DNA of 64,000 nt from Phyllobacteriaceae bacterium. Lineage in GTDB: Bacteria > Pseudomonadota > Alphaproteobacteria > Rhizobiales > Rhizobiaceae. Shown in pieces: positions 8,080-18,537 of the stretch. The notes below the pieces were generated by a model. The model did no database searches, was not told the origin of the DNA, and worked only from the letters and a program-made list of their open reading frames with translations. The stretch's first letter is position 1. Every line of letters begins with the position of its first letter. The stretch is from the NCBI GenBank assembly GCA_002708825.1, contig PAPF01000043.1, positions 62,001-126,000 on the forward strand, given 5' to 3'. A program made the position numbers and the translations under genes.

Positions 8080-9393
8080 ATGAAACGAACTGTCCTCGGC
8101 GCCTTGTCCGCCGCTACCGTCCTGTTGTCGCCGGCCGCCGCGCTGGCCGAAACGGAAATCCAGTTCTGGCACGCCTTCACCGGCCGCCTTGGCGATCTCG
8201 TCGCCGCGCAGGTCGAACAGTTCAACACCAGCCAGGACGACTACAAGGTGGTCGCCTCCCACAAGGGCAATTACTCCGAAACCCTGAACGCCGGCATCGC
8301 GGCCTTCCGCGCCGGCGAACAGCCGCACATCCTGATGGTGTTCGAGGTGGGTACCGCCACGATGATGGGCGCCAAGGGCGCCGTGAAGCCGGTCTACGAG
8401 GTCATGGAGGAAGCCGGCGCCACCTTCGATCCCGATGCCTATATCGGTTCGGTCAAGGGCTACTACACCACGTCCGACGGCCGGATGCTGTCGCTGCCCT
8501 TCAATTCCTCGACGCCGGTCCTGTGGGTCAACCGCGATGCGCTGAAGGCTGCCGGTGTGGATCCGGACGTGGACCTCTCGACCTGGGAGAAGGTCGGCGA
8601 GGTGCTCGACAAGGTCAAGGCATCGGGCTCCACCTGCCCCATGACCACCGCCTGGCAGAGCTGGATTCACCTGGAAAACCTGTCCGCCTATCATGACGTT
8701 CCCTTCGCCACGAAGGAAAACGGCTTTGCCGGTTTTGACACCGAACTGGCATTCAACGGCCCCTTGCAGGTCAAGCACATCCAGACGATGGGCGACTGGG
8801 CAAAGGACGGCAAGTTCATCTATGCCGGCCGCCGCAATGAGGGTGGTGCGAATTTCCGCGCCGGCGAATGTGCGCTGTTCACCGAAAGCTCTGCGGGTTA
8901 CGCCGGCATCAAGTCCGAGGCCAAGTTCGATTTCGGCGTGCGTCCGCTGCCCTATTGGGAAGGCGTGGAAGGCGCGCCGCAGAACACCATCATCGGCGGC
9001 GCGTCGCTTTGGGTCATGACCGGTCATGAAGCCGGGGAATACAAGGGCGTGGCAGAGTTCCTGAACTTCCTGTCCTCCACCGACGTCCAGGCCAGGTGGC
9101 ACCAGGACACCGGCTACCTGCCGATCACCAAGGCCGCCGGCGACAAGACGCGTGCGGACGGCTTCTACGAAGCCAATCCGGGCACCGACATCGCCGTCAT
9201 CCAGATGACGGCAAAGGAGCCGACCGCCAATTCCAAGGGCCTGCGCCTGGGCTCCTTCGACCAGATCCGCACCATCATCGACGAGGAACTGGAAGCGGTG
9301 TGGTCCGGCAACAAGTCGGCCGAGGAGGCGCTGAACACCGCCGTCGAGCGCGGCAACCAGCTTCTGCGCCGCTTCGAGCAGGCAAACCGCTAG
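8080..9393 (+). CDS. ugpB: sn-glycerol-3-phosphate ABC transporter substrate-binding protein
   Basis: A 437-residue periplasmic binding protein, matching the UgpB length. A signal peptide spans about residues 1-24 (hydrophobic core then ALAETE). The mature start ETEIQFWHAFTG and the later NRDALKAAGVDPD are typical of UgpB. It delivers sn-glycerol 3-phosphate or glycerophosphodiesters to the UgpAE permease. The ATG at 8080 follows AAAGGGAGA. It is first in ugpBAEC, behind a terminator and a candidate Pho box. Confidence 0.9.
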   Translation: MKRTVLGALSAATVLLSPAAALAETEIQFWHAFTGRLGDLVAAQVEQFNTSQDDYKVVASHKGNYSETLNAGIAAFRAGEQPHILMVFEVGTATMMGAKGAVKPVYEVMEEAGATFDPDAYIGSVKGYYTTSDGRMLSLPFNSSTPVLWVNRDALKAAGVDPDVDLSTWEKVGEVLDKVKASGSTCPMTTAWQSWIHLENLSAYHDVPFATKENGFAGFDTELAFNGPLQVKHIQTMGDWAKDGKFIYAGRRNEGGANFRAGECALFTESSAGYAGIKSEAKFDFGVRPLPYWEGVEGAPQNTIIGGASLWVMTGHEAGEYKGVAEFLNFLSSTDVQARWHQDTGYLPITKAAGDKTRADGFYEANPGTDIAVIQMTAKEPTANSKGLRLGSFDQIRTIIDEELEAVWSGNKSAEEALNTAVERGNQLLRRFEQANR

Positions 9394-9415
9394 GCGGCTT
9401 CCCGAAAGGCACCGG

Positions 9416-9435
9416 CGGCGGGTCATCCCCCGCCG
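9416..9435. repeat. Stem-loop in the ugpB-ugpA gap
   Basis: Arms CGGCGGG (9416-9422) and CCCGCCG (9429-9435) flank a 6-base loop, without a following T run. Such stems between binding-protein and permease genes commonly stabilise the upstream message and favour binding-protein excess; that role is inferred here. Confidence 0.45.
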
Positions 9436-9465
9436 GTTCCGTCATTGGCAGGCGAGGGGCATGGC

Positions 9466-10347
9466 ATGGAAAAACGGGTGACGTTCAAGGGCTGGTTGCT
9501 GCCGCTCGCCCTTGTCTTTCCGCAGGCATTGATCTCGGCGGTCTTCTTCTTCTATCCCGCCGGCCAGGCCATCTGGCAGTCGATGTTCATCCCCGACCCC
9601 TTCGGCCTGTCGTCGCAATTCGTCGGCCTGGGCAATTTCGAATTCCTGTTGTCAGACCCCTATTACCGGTCCTCCTTCGTCACGACCGCGATCTTTTCCA
9701 CGCTCGTCACGCTGGTCTCCATGGTTCCGGCGCTGTTCCTCGCGGTGCTTGCCGACCGGCTGGTAAAGGGGTCGGGCACCTATCGCACGCTCCTGATCTG
9801 GCCCTATGCCGTTGCCCCGGCCGTGGCCGGCGTGCTGTGGCTGTTCATGTTCAACACCCGGGTCGGCGTGGTCTCCTGGTATCTGGGGCAATTGGGCTAT
9901 GACTGGAACCACGTGCTCAACCCCAATGAAGCGATGGGCCTCGTCGTCGTCGCCTCTGCCTGGGGGCGGATCAGCTACAATTTCCTGTTCTTCTATGCCG
10001 CGCTGCAGGCCGTTCCGCGCTCGCTGATCGAGGCGGCGGCAATCGACGGCGCGCGTTTCTGGCGCCGCTTCTTCACCATCGTGCTGCCCATGCTGTCGCC
10101 GACCACCTTCTTCCTGCTGGTCGTCAACATCGTCTACGCCTTCTTCGAGACCTTCGGTGTCATTCACACCATCACCTCGGGCGGCCCGCAGCAGGCGACC
10201 ACTATCCTTGTCTACAAGGTCTATGCCGACGGCTTCGTCGGCCAGGATCTCGGCTCGTCCGCCGCCCAGTCGGTCATCCTGCTGGTCGTGGTCGGCGCCC
10301 TGACCGTGATCCAGTTCCGTTTCATCGAGCGCAGGGTGCATTACTGA
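9466..10347 (+). CDS. ugpA: sn-glycerol-3-phosphate ABC transporter permease UgpA
   Basis: A 293-residue inner-membrane permease with about six spans and the binding-protein-dependent transport EAA loop ([20 protein letters not shown], about residues 190-209), which contacts the ATPase. The ATG at 9466 is chosen over upstream alternatives because GAGGGG lies 8 bases before it. It pairs with UgpE to form the channel. Confidence 0.9.
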   Translation: MEKRVTFKGWLLPLALVFPQALISAVFFFYPAGQAIWQSMFIPDPFGLSSQFVGLGNFEFLLSDPYYRSSFVTTAIFSTLVTLVSMVPALFLAVLADRLVKGSGTYRTLLIWPYAVAPAVAGVLWLFMFNTRVGVVSWYLGQLGYDWNHVLNPNEAMGLVVVASAWGRISYNFLFFYAALQAVPRSLIEAAAIDGARFWRRFFTIVLPMLSPTTFFLLVVNIVYAFFETFGVIHTITSGGPQQATTILVYKVYADGFVGQDLGSSAAQSVILLVVVGALTVIQFRFIERRVHY

Positions 10348-10348
10348 C

Positions 10349-11218
10349 ATGGCACGGACACCCGCAAACGATACCGGCGGCATGGTGGAGAAGCGCGGTC
10401 ACGCGCTCTGGCTCAGCCACGCGCTGATGATCCTCGGCATCCTCGTCGTCTTCTTTCCCATCTGGCTGGCCTTCGTGGCCTCCACGGTGACCCAGCCGGA
10501 AATCGTCAGCCCGCCCATGCCGGTGCTGCCGGGGCCGCATTTCTGGGAAAACTACAGCCGCGCGCTTTTTGCCGGGGTGAACGTGCCGGTCGCCACCATG
10601 ATGCTCAATTCGCTGGTGATGGCGGTGGGCATCGCAGTCGGCAAGATCGTCATTTCGCTGCTTTCGGCCTTCGCCATCGTCTATTTCCGCTTCCCTTTCC
10701 GCAACGCCTTCTTCTGGATGATCTTCCTCACGCTGATGCTTCCCGTCGAGGTGCGCATCGTGCCGACCTACGAGGTGATCGCGGGCTTCGGCATGCTCAA
10801 TTCCTATTCCGGCCTGATCTTTCCGCTCATCGCCTCGGCGACCGCGACCTTCCTGTTCCGGCAATTCTTCCTGACCATCCCTGACGAACTGGCCGAGGCG
10901 GCGCGCGTGGATGGCGCCCGGCCCATGCGCTTCTTCATCGACATCGTCGTGCCCATGAGCCGCACCAACATCGCGGCGCTCTTCGTCATCCTCTTCATCT
11001 ACGGCTGGAACCAGTATCTCTGGCCGCTGCTCATCACCACCGATCCGTCCATGAACACCATCGTCATGGGCATCAAGCAGATGTTCCCCTCCGGCGATGA
11101 CACCGCCGACTGGCCGGTCATCATGGCAACCTCCATCTTGGCCATGATCCCGCCGGTCTTCGTCGTGGTGTCGATGCAGAAACTGTTCATCCGCGGCCTT
11201 GTCGAAAGCGAGAAGTGA
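10349..11218 (+). CDS. ugpE: sn-glycerol-3-phosphate ABC transporter permease UgpE
   Basis: A 289-residue partner permease with about six spans and an EAA loop ([20 protein letters not shown]). The C-terminal part including [11 protein letters not shown] is characteristic of UgpE. It starts directly after the ugpA stop, so the two are co-translated, and ends 2 bases before the ugpC start codon. Confidence 0.9.
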   Translation: MARTPANDTGGMVEKRGHALWLSHALMILGILVVFFPIWLAFVASTVTQPEIVSPPMPVLPGPHFWENYSRALFAGVNVPVATMMLNSLVMAVGIAVGKIVISLLSAFAIVYFRFPFRNAFFWMIFLTLMLPVEVRIVPTYEVIAGFGMLNSYSGLIFPLIASATATFLFRQFFLTIPDELAEAARVDGARPMRFFIDIVVPMSRTNIAALFVILFIYGWNQYLWPLLITTDPSMNTIVMGIKQMFPSGDDTADWPVIMATSILAMIPPVFVVVSMQKLFIRGLVESEK

Positions 11219-11220
11219 CG

Positions 11221-12273
<1,053 letters not shown>

Positions 12274-12294
12274 TTGCGGCACCGCAAAAATGAA

Positions 12295-12335
12295 AGGCCG
12301 CGGTCTCCGTCAGGACACCGCGGCCTGTTCGTTTT
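12295..12335. terminator. Bidirectional intrinsic terminator after ugpC
   Basis: Perfect 10-base arms AGGCCGCGGT (12295-12304) and ACCGCGGCCT (12317-12326), followed by GTTCGTTTT on the plus strand and preceded by an A-rich stretch that serves the minus strand. It separates the ugp operon from the convergent efflux operon. Confidence 0.8.
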
Positions 12336-12350
12336 CGCTGGATCCTGCCG

Positions 12351-15300
12351 TCAGGTGCGCAGCACCCGGTAGATCGCCGGAATGACCAGGACCGTCAGCA
12401 GGGTCGATGACGCCAGGCCGAACAGCAGCGAGATCGCCAGGCCCTGGAAGATCGGGTCGGTCAGGATCACCGCCGCGCCGATCATGGCCGCCAGCGCCGT
12501 CAGCAGGATCGGCTTGAAGCGGATGGCACCGGCCTCGATCAGGATCTCGGTCAGGTCGCGCTTGCGCATCGGCGTGCCAGGCGCGACGTCCGGCTGGTCC
12601 TCGTCTGCCGCCACGATGGCCATTTCGGTTTCCGCGACATGCTCCTCACCGCCGACCGGCACCTCGCGCGGCGCATGCCGGATGAAATCCACAAGCAGGA
12701 TCGAGTTGCGCACGATGATGCCCGCCAGCGCGATGAAGCCGATCATCGAGGTTGCCGAGAACGGCGCGCCGAACAGCCAGTGGCCGCCGAGGATGCCGAT
12801 GAAGGTCAGCGGGATCGGCGTCAGGATGACCAGCGGCACCTTGAACGAGCCGAACTGTCCGACGACGAGGATGTAGATGCCCAGCAAGGCAACGATGAAG
12901 GCCGCGCCCATGTCGCGGAATGTCACCCAGGTGACCTCCCATTCGCCATCCCACAGCAGCACGGGCTTCGTCTCGTCCTCCGGCTGGCCGTGCAGCGAGA
13001 TGACGGGCTTTTCCAGCCCGGTCCAGTCCTGCGCGTCGATGGCCTCCTGCACGGCAAGCATGCCGTAGAGCGGCGCCTCGAAATCGCCGGCCAGTTCCGC
13101 CGTCACCATTTCCGCGAACCGGCCGTTGTGGCGGAAGATCGGGTAGGAAGCCTTTTCTTCCTCGACCTGGATGACGTCGCCGAGTTCCACGACGCCGCGG
13201 GCGCCGGGCAGCACATTGGCCGGAATTGGCGTCGTCAGGAAGGCCTCGTCCAGTACACGCTCGCCCTTCGGCCGTTCAACGCGGATCGGAACGGGATGGC
13301 GGCCCTCACCCTTGTGGGAATAGCCAACCGTCGTGCCCGAATTGAGGATCGACAGCGTCTGCAACACGTCGCCTTCCTGGACCTTGAAGAAATCGAGGTC
13401 GTCGGTGGAGATCGTGGTGCGCAGGCGGCGCGCCTGCTGGCCGTAGGAATTGTCCACGTCGACCACGTAGGGAACCGACTTGAAGGCTTCCTCGACCTTG
13501 GCCGCCACGGCGCGCCGCGTTTCGGCGTCCGGTCCGTAGATCTCGGCCAGAAGCGTCGCCATGACCGGCGGTCCGGGCGGCGGTTCCACCACTTTCAGGC
13601 TGGAGCCCTCTGGCACGTCGATGGCGGCGATGCGCGCGCGGATGTCAAGCGCGATCTCGTGGCTGGAGCGTGTCCGCTCGTCCTTGCCCTTGAGGTTGAT
13701 CGCCACGTCGCCCATCTGCGGCTCCGAGCGCAGGTAGTAATGGCGTACCAGCCCGTTGAAGTTGAACGGAGAAGCCGTGCCGGCATGGGTCTGGACGGAT
13801 TTCACCTCGTCCAGTTCCAGCACGCTGCGGGCGACTGCCTGGGCCACCGCGTCGGTCGTTTCCACCGATGAGCCTTCCGGCAGGTCGATCACCACGGACA
13901 GTTCCGACTTGTTGTCGAAAGGCAGCAGCTTGACCGTCACGTCCTTGGTGTAGAACAGCGCCAGAGAGCCGAGCGTCAGCATGCCGACAACGATCAGGAA
14001 CAGCCAGCTTGTCGCCTTGCTCCACAGGATCGGTTTCGCCGCCGCCGTGTACATCGAGCCCAGCACGCCGCCATGGGCATGATGGTCGCCATGGCTGTGC
14101 ACTGGCGCTTTGCCGGCGAATTTCAGCATCAGCCAGGGCGTCACCATCACCGCGACGAAGAAGGAGAAGATCATCGCGGCCGAGGCATTGGCCGGAATGG
14201 GCGACATGTAGGGGCCCATCATGCCGGAGACGAACAGCATCGGCAGCAGTGCCGCCACGACGGTCAGCGTGGCGATGATCGTCGGATTGCCCACTTCCGC
14301 CACCGCCTCGACGGCCGCCTGCTTGCGGTCGCGCCCGTCCTTCATGCCCCAGTGCCGCGCGATGTTCTCGATGACGACGATGGCGTCGTCCACCAGGATG
14401 CCGATGGAGAAGATCAGCGCGAACAGCGACACGCGGTTCAGCGTGTAGCCCATCAATCGCGAGGCGAAGAGCGTCAGCAGGATGGTCACCGGAATGACGA
14501 TGGCCACGACCATCGCCTCGCGCCGGCCGATGGACAGCCACACGAGCAGGATGATCGACACCGTCGCGAGACCCAGGTGATAGAGCAGTTCGTTGGCCTT
14601 CTCGTTGGCCGTCTCGCCATAGTCGCGGGTCACCTCCACCGCCATGGCGTGCGGGATGAGCGTGCCTTCCAGCGTTTCCACCTTGTGCAGGATCTGCTCG
14701 GCCACCGTCACGGCATTGGAACCGGCGCGCTTGGCGATGGCCAGCGTCACGGACGGAACGCGGGTGATGCCGTCCTCGCCCTTCGACACGGTGGCGACCA
14801 TCAGGTCGGCCGTGTCGGTGGCGAAGGACACGTCGGCGACATCGCGCACATAGACCGGGCGGTCGTCGCGCGTGGTCAGCAGCAGGTTGCCGATCTCGGC
14901 GGGCGAGTTCAGCGTCTCGCCGGCGATGATGGTGATCTGTTCGCCATTGTCGCGCACGTTGCCGATGGGAAAGGAGGTATTGGCGCCCTGTACCTTGCCG
15001 GCAAGCTGCTGCAGCGTGACGCCGTAGAGCGCGAGCCGGGCCGGATCCGGCGCGATGCGGATCATCTCGCCGGTCTCGCCGACAAGATAGGTCAGGCCGA
15101 CATCCTGGATCTTGGCCAGTTCCGTGCGCAGTTCGCGTGCAACGCGGGTCAGGTCGTTGGCGGTGATGCGGTCGGCGGCTTCCGGCACGGGCGACAGCGT
15201 CAGCGAGACGATGGCGACATCGTCGATGCCGCGCCCGACGATCATCGGCTCGGGGATGCCGACGGGAATGCGGTCCGAATTGGCCTTCACCTTGTCATGC

Positions 15301-15653
15301 ACGCGAAGGATCGCCGTGTCCGACGAGGTGCCGGTCAGGAAGCGGGCGGTAACCATGACGCGGTCGTCGGCCGTCTGCGAATAGACGTGTTCGACGCCGT
15401 CAATGCCCTTGACGATGGTTTCAAGCGGTTCGGAAATCAGCTTGACCGCATCGGCCGCCTTGAGCCCGTGCGCCGGCACCATGATGTCGACCATGGGCAC
15501 CGAGATCTGCGGCTCTTCCTCGCGCGGCAGCGTGATCAGCGCGATCAGGCCGAAGGCGAAGGCGGCGATGAGGAAAAGGGGCGTGAGCGGGGAGACGATG
15601 AATGCCTTCGTCAGCCCGCCGGCAATCCCCAGCGGGGTCTTGTGGACGCTCAT
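12351..15653 (-). CDS. RND-family efflux pump, inner-membrane transporter
   Basis: A 1100-residue RND transporter. It has an N-terminal span after about residue 20, a large periplasmic loop, and the proton-relay pair Asp422-Asp423 in GILVDDAIVVIEN within the fourth span, typical of the hydrophobe/amphiphile (AcrB-like) branch. It uses the proton gradient to expel substrates across the envelope. Its ATG overlaps the stop of the adaptor gene by 4 bases. No outer-membrane channel gene is adjacent, so it likely recruits a TolC-type protein encoded elsewhere. Slightly longer than the usual 1030-1050 residues because of a polar insert near residues 985-1020. Substrate unknown. Confidence 0.9.
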   Translation of the reverse strand: MSVHKTPLGIAGGLTKAFIVSPLTPLFLIAAFAFGLIALITLPREEEPQISVPMVDIMVPAHGLKAADAVKLISEPLETIVKGIDGVEHVYSQTADDRVMVTARFLTGTSSDTAILRVHDKVKANSDRIPVGIPEPMIVGRGIDDVAIVSLTLSPVPEAADRITANDLTRVARELRTELAKIQDVGLTYLVGETGEMIRIAPDPARLALYGVTLQQLAGKVQGANTSFPIGNVRDNGEQITIIAGETLNSPAEIGNLLLTTRDDRPVYVRDVADVSFATDTADLMVATVSKGEDGITRVPSVTLAIAKRAGSNAVTVAEQILHKVETLEGTLIPHAMAVEVTRDYGETANEKANELLYHLGLATVSIILLVWLSIGRREAMVVAIVIPVTILLTLFASRLMGYTLNRVSLFALIFSIGILVDDAIVVIENIARHWGMKDGRDRKQAAVEAVAEVGNPTIIATLTVVAALLPMLFVSGMMGPYMSPIPANASAAMIFSFFVAVMVTPWLMLKFAGKAPVHSHGDHHAHGGVLGSMYTAAAKPILWSKATSWLFLIVVGMLTLGSLALFYTKDVTVKLLPFDNKSELSVVIDLPEGSSVETTDAVAQAVARSVLELDEVKSVQTHAGTASPFNFNGLVRHYYLRSEPQMGDVAINLKGKDERTRSSHEIALDIRARIAAIDVPEGSSLKVVEPPPGPPVMATLLAEIYGPDAETRRAVAAKVEEAFKSVPYVVDVDNSYGQQARRLRTTISTDDLDFFKVQEGDVLQTLSILNSGTTVGYSHKGEGRHPVPIRVERPKGERVLDEAFLTTPIPANVLPGARGVVELGDVIQVEEEKASYPIFRHNGRFAEMVTAELAGDFEAPLYGMLAVQEAIDAQDWTGLEKPVISLHGQPEDETKPVLLWDGEWEVTWVTFRDMGAAFIVALLGIYILVVGQFGSFKVPLVILTPIPLTFIGILGGHWLFGAPFSATSMIGFIALAGIIVRNSILLVDFIRHAPREVPVGGEEHVAETEMAIVAADEDQPDVAPGTPMRKRDLTEILIEAGAIRFKPILLTALAAMIGAAVILTDPIFQGLAISLLFGLASSTLLTVLVIPAIYRVLRT

Positions 15654-16612
15654 GGCACGATCACCGTGTCGCCGGCTTCCAGGCCGGTCAGGATTTCAAC
15701 ATGGGCCGCGCCGTCATGCCGGACGGTCTCGCCGGTGACGACGGCACGTTCCACCGCTTCGCCGTTTTCCATGACGGAGAGGAATTCCAGTCCGGAGCGG
15801 ATGGTCAATGCCGTGGCCGGAACGAGCAGCGCCTGGCGCGTGCCCACCGGGACCTGCACGAGAATGCGCGCATCGACGAATTCGGTTGGCAGTTTCTCCA
15901 CCTCGACATCGGCGATGACGCGGCCGTTCTCGATCTGCGGATAGACCTTGGCGAGCTTTCCGGCCGTTTCCTGGCCACCCGCCGCGATCTGGATCTGCGC
16001 GCCGGCGCTGAGCGAACGGGCATGGCGTTCGGGGATGGCGAGGCGCAGGAAGAAGCCGCCACCGCCGATGGTCGCCACCGGTTCACCCGGCATGATCACC
16101 GCACCCTTGGTGACGGGGACGGTCAGGACGCGGCCGGCGGCGGGCGCCAGCACGTCACCCTCCGCGCCCTGCTGTTCCAGCACCTGGCGTTGCGCCTGCG
16201 TGGCCGCGATCTCGTTGCGCGCCACGTCCGCGGCGGTCTGAAGCTGGTCCAGCCGCTGGCGCGTCATCACGCCGCGTTCGACCAGTGTCTGCGCGCGCTT
16301 GAGTTCGGATTCGGCGGTTTCAAGCTGCGAGGCGAGTGCCCTGAGCCGGGCGTCCTGCGCGGCGATCTGGAAATCCAGCTTGTCGTCGCGCACGGTCGCG
16401 ATGGTCTGCCCGGCGGTCACGTTGTCGCCTTCGGTGACCAGGAGGTCGACGACAACGCCCCCGATGCGCGCCCGTGCCGGAATGGTGTCGCGGGCTTCCA
16501 CCCGGCCATAGACGGCTTTCCATTCGGGAACCGGAACCGGTTCGGCCTTGTACTCGGCCGCGCCGGCCGACGTCGCGGCCAGGAACCCGGTGATCAGGAG
16601 AAGTGCGCGCAT
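15650..16612 (-). CDS. RND efflux periplasmic adaptor (membrane fusion protein)
   Basis: A 320-residue HlyD/AcrA-type adaptor. A signal peptide covers about residues 1-18 (AGAAEYKAE junction). A lipoyl-like half-motif (GGVVVDLLVTEGDNVTAGQ) leads into a coiled-coil hairpin at about residues 80-155, then the second lipoyl half and a beta-barrel. No lipobox cysteine is present, so it is probably soluble in the periplasm. It is short for the family, like adaptors of simple two-gene RND systems. Coupled by overlap to the RND gene. Confidence 0.88.
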   Translation of the reverse strand: MRALLLITGFLAATSAGAAEYKAEPVPVPEWKAVYGRVEARDTIPARARIGGVVVDLLVTEGDNVTAGQTIATVRDDKLDFQIAAQDARLRALASQLETAESELKRAQTLVERGVMTRQRLDQLQTAADVARNEIAATQAQRQVLEQQGAEGDVLAPAAGRVLTVPVTKGAVIMPGEPVATIGGGGFFLRLAIPERHARSLSAGAQIQIAAGGQETAGKLAKVYPQIENGRVIADVEVEKLPTEFVDARILVQVPVGTRQALLVPATALTIRSGLEFLSVMENGEAVERAVVTGETVRHDGAAHVEILTGLEAGDTVIVP

Positions 16613-16651
16613 GGGGTCGTTCCTTGTCGTTTCAGCTTGGGGTGGCCTTGC

Positions 16652-16852
16652 TCAGAAGGCGCATCCCGGCTTGATGCCGAGCTTCCTGAAAATCATGGCA
16701 GCGGGGCAGAAGCCGGTAAAGGCGGACTGCAGCATGTTGACGCCGATGAAGACGGTGAACCAGACAAACAGCGGCGATACATAGACCGTCAGGACGACGG
16801 ACAGCAGTACCATGAAACCGGCAAAGGCGAGGACGGTACGGTCGAGGGACAT
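16652..16852 (-). CDS. DUF2892 (YgaP-like) small membrane protein
   Basis: A 66-residue protein with two hydrophobic segments (about residues 8-27 and 29-45) and the family-typical tail CPAAMIFRKLGI. DUF2892 domains are often fused to or encoded beside rhodaneses and sulfur-responsive or efflux genes. Here it is first in the minus-strand efflux operon, 39 bases before the adaptor gene. Function unknown; a link to sulfur or metal stress is only suggested by family context. Confidence 0.78.
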   Translation of the reverse strand: MSLDRTVLAFAGFMVLLSVVLTVYVSPLFVWFTVFIGVNMLQSAFTGFCPAAMIFRKLGIKPGCAF

Positions 16853-16887
16853 GGGAAGACTCCGGGTTTGATTAATATCTACACATG

Positions 16888-16905
16888 TTCATATATAGAA
16901 GTGAA
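16888..16905 (-). promoter_or_regulatory. AT-rich dyad in the efflux operon promoter
   Basis: TTCA (16888-16891) and TGAA (16902-16905) form an inverted pair 10 bases apart inside a 50-base AT-rich island that is the only such stretch for kilobases. It lies 36-53 bases upstream of the DUF2892 gene. The form resembles operators of ArsR-type repressors that control DUF2892 operons, but no such regulator is encoded nearby. Confidence 0.3.
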
Positions 16906-17006
16906 TTCGATATTGCAATGCACCTTTTCAGCATCGCCTCACGTTTTCGAGCGCGATGCCGGCCCGTACGCCGGATTGCCGGATTGAAGGGATCTGCCGG
17001 TAAGGC

Positions 17007-17735
17007 CTAGCCTTGCGGCGGCGGAAAGCGCGCCGGTGTCAGCCCTGCCTGGAACCAGGTGATGAGGTTGTGGATGGAAAAGACCGGCAGTCCGGTCGCC
17101 GCGCGGATGTCGGGCGCATAGGGGACCATGTTGGTGCATTCCAGCACGATGGCGCCGAGTTCCGAATGCGCCGCTGCGAGCGCCCGCGCCGCCTCCACGT
17201 TGTCGGTCCGCGCTGCCTCCACGTCCAGCGTCATCTCGTTGTCGAGAATGGCGCGGGTGAATTCGCGCCCGCCCTCCGTCGTGCCGATCGGCGTGCCTTC
17301 CGGCACACGCGCCTTTTCCAGGTGAAGCGGCGTCAGCGTGGAGGCCGAAATGGTCAGGATCCCGGCACGCTTTCCCGGGGGCAGCAACCGGTTGACCGCC
17401 TCCACCTGCATCAGCGACGACGTGGCGACGGGCACGCCCGTGGCCTCGGCCAGTTCATCCTGGAAGAGTGCCAGGAAGCCGCAATTGGTTGTGATGCCGT
17501 CCACGCCATCGGCGACGAGATCGCGTGCCGCGGCGATGAAGGCATCCAGCGTTCCGGCCGCGCCGCGCCGCACGACGCGGTCGGGCGTCGCGTCGCGCAC
17601 GATGCGGTAGTGCACCGGGAAGGGCCAGGTGATGGCATTGCCCACGTCGCCGGGAATGCGTGGAAAGCGCGCATCGAGCATGAGGATGCCGACCGAGGCG
17701 CCATAGATCGCCTTGCCGCCGCTGACCCGTGTCAT
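17007..17735 (-). CDS. Aspartate/glutamate/hydantoin racemase family protein
   Basis: A 242-residue protein of the Asp/Glu racemase superfamily. The two catalytic cysteines are visible in TTNCGFL and LECTNMV, symmetrically placed in the two half-domains. Members racemise amino acids or hydantoins, isomerise maleate, or decarboxylate arylmalonates, all without a cofactor. It overlaps the upstream GntR gene by 4 bases, so both are co-translated and share the divergent control region of the catabolic cluster. Substrate unassigned. Confidence 0.82.
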   Translation of the reverse strand: MTRVSGGKAIYGASVGILMLDARFPRIPGDVGNAITWPFPVHYRIVRDATPDRVVRRGAAGTLDAFIAAARDLVADGVDGITTNCGFLALFQDELAEATGVPVATSSLMQVEAVNRLLPPGKRAGILTISASTLTPLHLEKARVPEGTPIGTTEGGREFTRAILDNEMTLDVEAARTDNVEAARALAAAHSELGAIVLECTNMVPYAPDIRAATGLPVFSIHNLITWFQAGLTPARFPPPQG

Positions 17736-18436
17736 GTTCCTTCTCCCGTGTTGATGCGGCGCTCGAAGAGTTCTTCCGGGCCGCTTACATAGATGCTCGA
17801 AAACCCTTCCTTCACCGCCGCGACGATCTGGTCCATCCGCTTGACGATGTGCTGGCGCATCAGCGCTTCCGCCGTGCCGGCGTCGCGCGCTTCCAGCGCC
17901 TGCATGATCTGCCTGTGCTCGCCCTTGGTGTGCAGGACGCGCGCGCTCATGTCGATCCAGCGGATGAAGCGGATGCGCTCGTTGACGGAGACAAGCTGGC
18001 GCACGATCTCGCTATTCCCCGTCAGCCGGGCGATCCCCGTATGGAAGGCCTCGTCGTGTTCGACAACCTCGCGGATGGTCTTGCCCTCGTGGTCGAGACC
18101 GCGCGCATAGAGTGCTTCCTTGATGGCCGCGATCCCGGCATCGCTGGCGCGTTCGCAGGCCATGCGCACGGCGGCGGTTTCCAGCACCGCGCGCATCTCG
18201 TACAGTTCATGGATATGCCGGGCATCGAGTTCGCGGCAGAAGAAGCCCTTGCCCGGCTGGAAATCGATGAGTTGTTCCGCGACCAGCCGGTTCAGCGCCT
18301 CGCGCAGCGGCGTCCGGCTGGCGTCCAGGTCGCGGGCAAGCTGCACCTCGTTGATCCGCTCTCCGGGCCGGATGCCGAAATTGACCGTCATTTCCTTGAG
18401 CCGCTGGTAGAGCGCCTCGACCCGGCCTTCGCTCAT
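17732..18436 (-). CDS. GntR-family regulator (FadR/FCD subfamily)
   Basis: A 234-residue regulator. The winged helix-turn-helix is at about residues 10-70 (LDASRTPLREALNRL), followed by an all-helical FCD domain with metal-binding Asp and His residues (HDEAFH, and GEHRQI). The frame stays open upstream, but the ATG at 18436 gives the family length. It is divergent from the ThDP gene across a 101-base gap containing the 14-base palindrome at 18495-18508, which it probably binds and releases on sensing the pathway substrate. FCD regulators usually sense carboxylates. Confidence 0.88.
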   Translation of the reverse strand: MSEGRVEALYQRLKEMTVNFGIRPGERINEVQLARDLDASRTPLREALNRLVAEQLIDFQPGKGFFCRELDARHIHELYEMRAVLETAAVRMACERASDAGIAAIKEALYARGLDHEGKTIREVVEHDEAFHTGIARLTGNSEIVRQLVSVNERIRFIRWIDMSARVLHTKGEHRQIMQALEARDAGTAEALMRQHIVKRMDQIVAAVKEGFSSIYVSGPEELFERRINTGEGT

Positions 18437-18467
18437 GCTGCGCCTGTCCTCCACGCGTGCCACCTTC

Positions 18468-18497
18468 TTGACACAGCGGGTGCGCCTTCGCAAGATA
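18468..18497 (+). promoter_or_regulatory. Probable promoter of the ThDP enzyme operon
   Basis: A perfect -35 TTGACA at 18468-18473 with a weak -10 (CAAGAT) at 18491-18496 after a 17-base spacer. The downstream palindrome overlaps the -10 end, which would let the GntR protein block polymerase. Confidence 0.5.
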
Positions 18498-18508
18498 CAG
18501 AACTGTAT
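18495..18508. promoter_or_regulatory. Palindromic operator ATACAG-AA-CTGTAT
   Basis: Perfect 6-base arms around AA, located midway between the divergent GntR and ThDP genes (30 bases before the ThDP ATG at 18538). Size, symmetry and place fit a FadR/FCD-type GntR operator controlling both directions. Confidence 0.62.
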
Positions 18509-18537
18509 GCAGATATGTGCGCAGACGGGACGCGAGC

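Noticed and set aside
14073..15944. 623-residue plus-strand frame opposite the RND pump gene
   Set aside because: It is antisense to a well-supported RND transporter, rich in Arg, His and Asp with no domain pattern.
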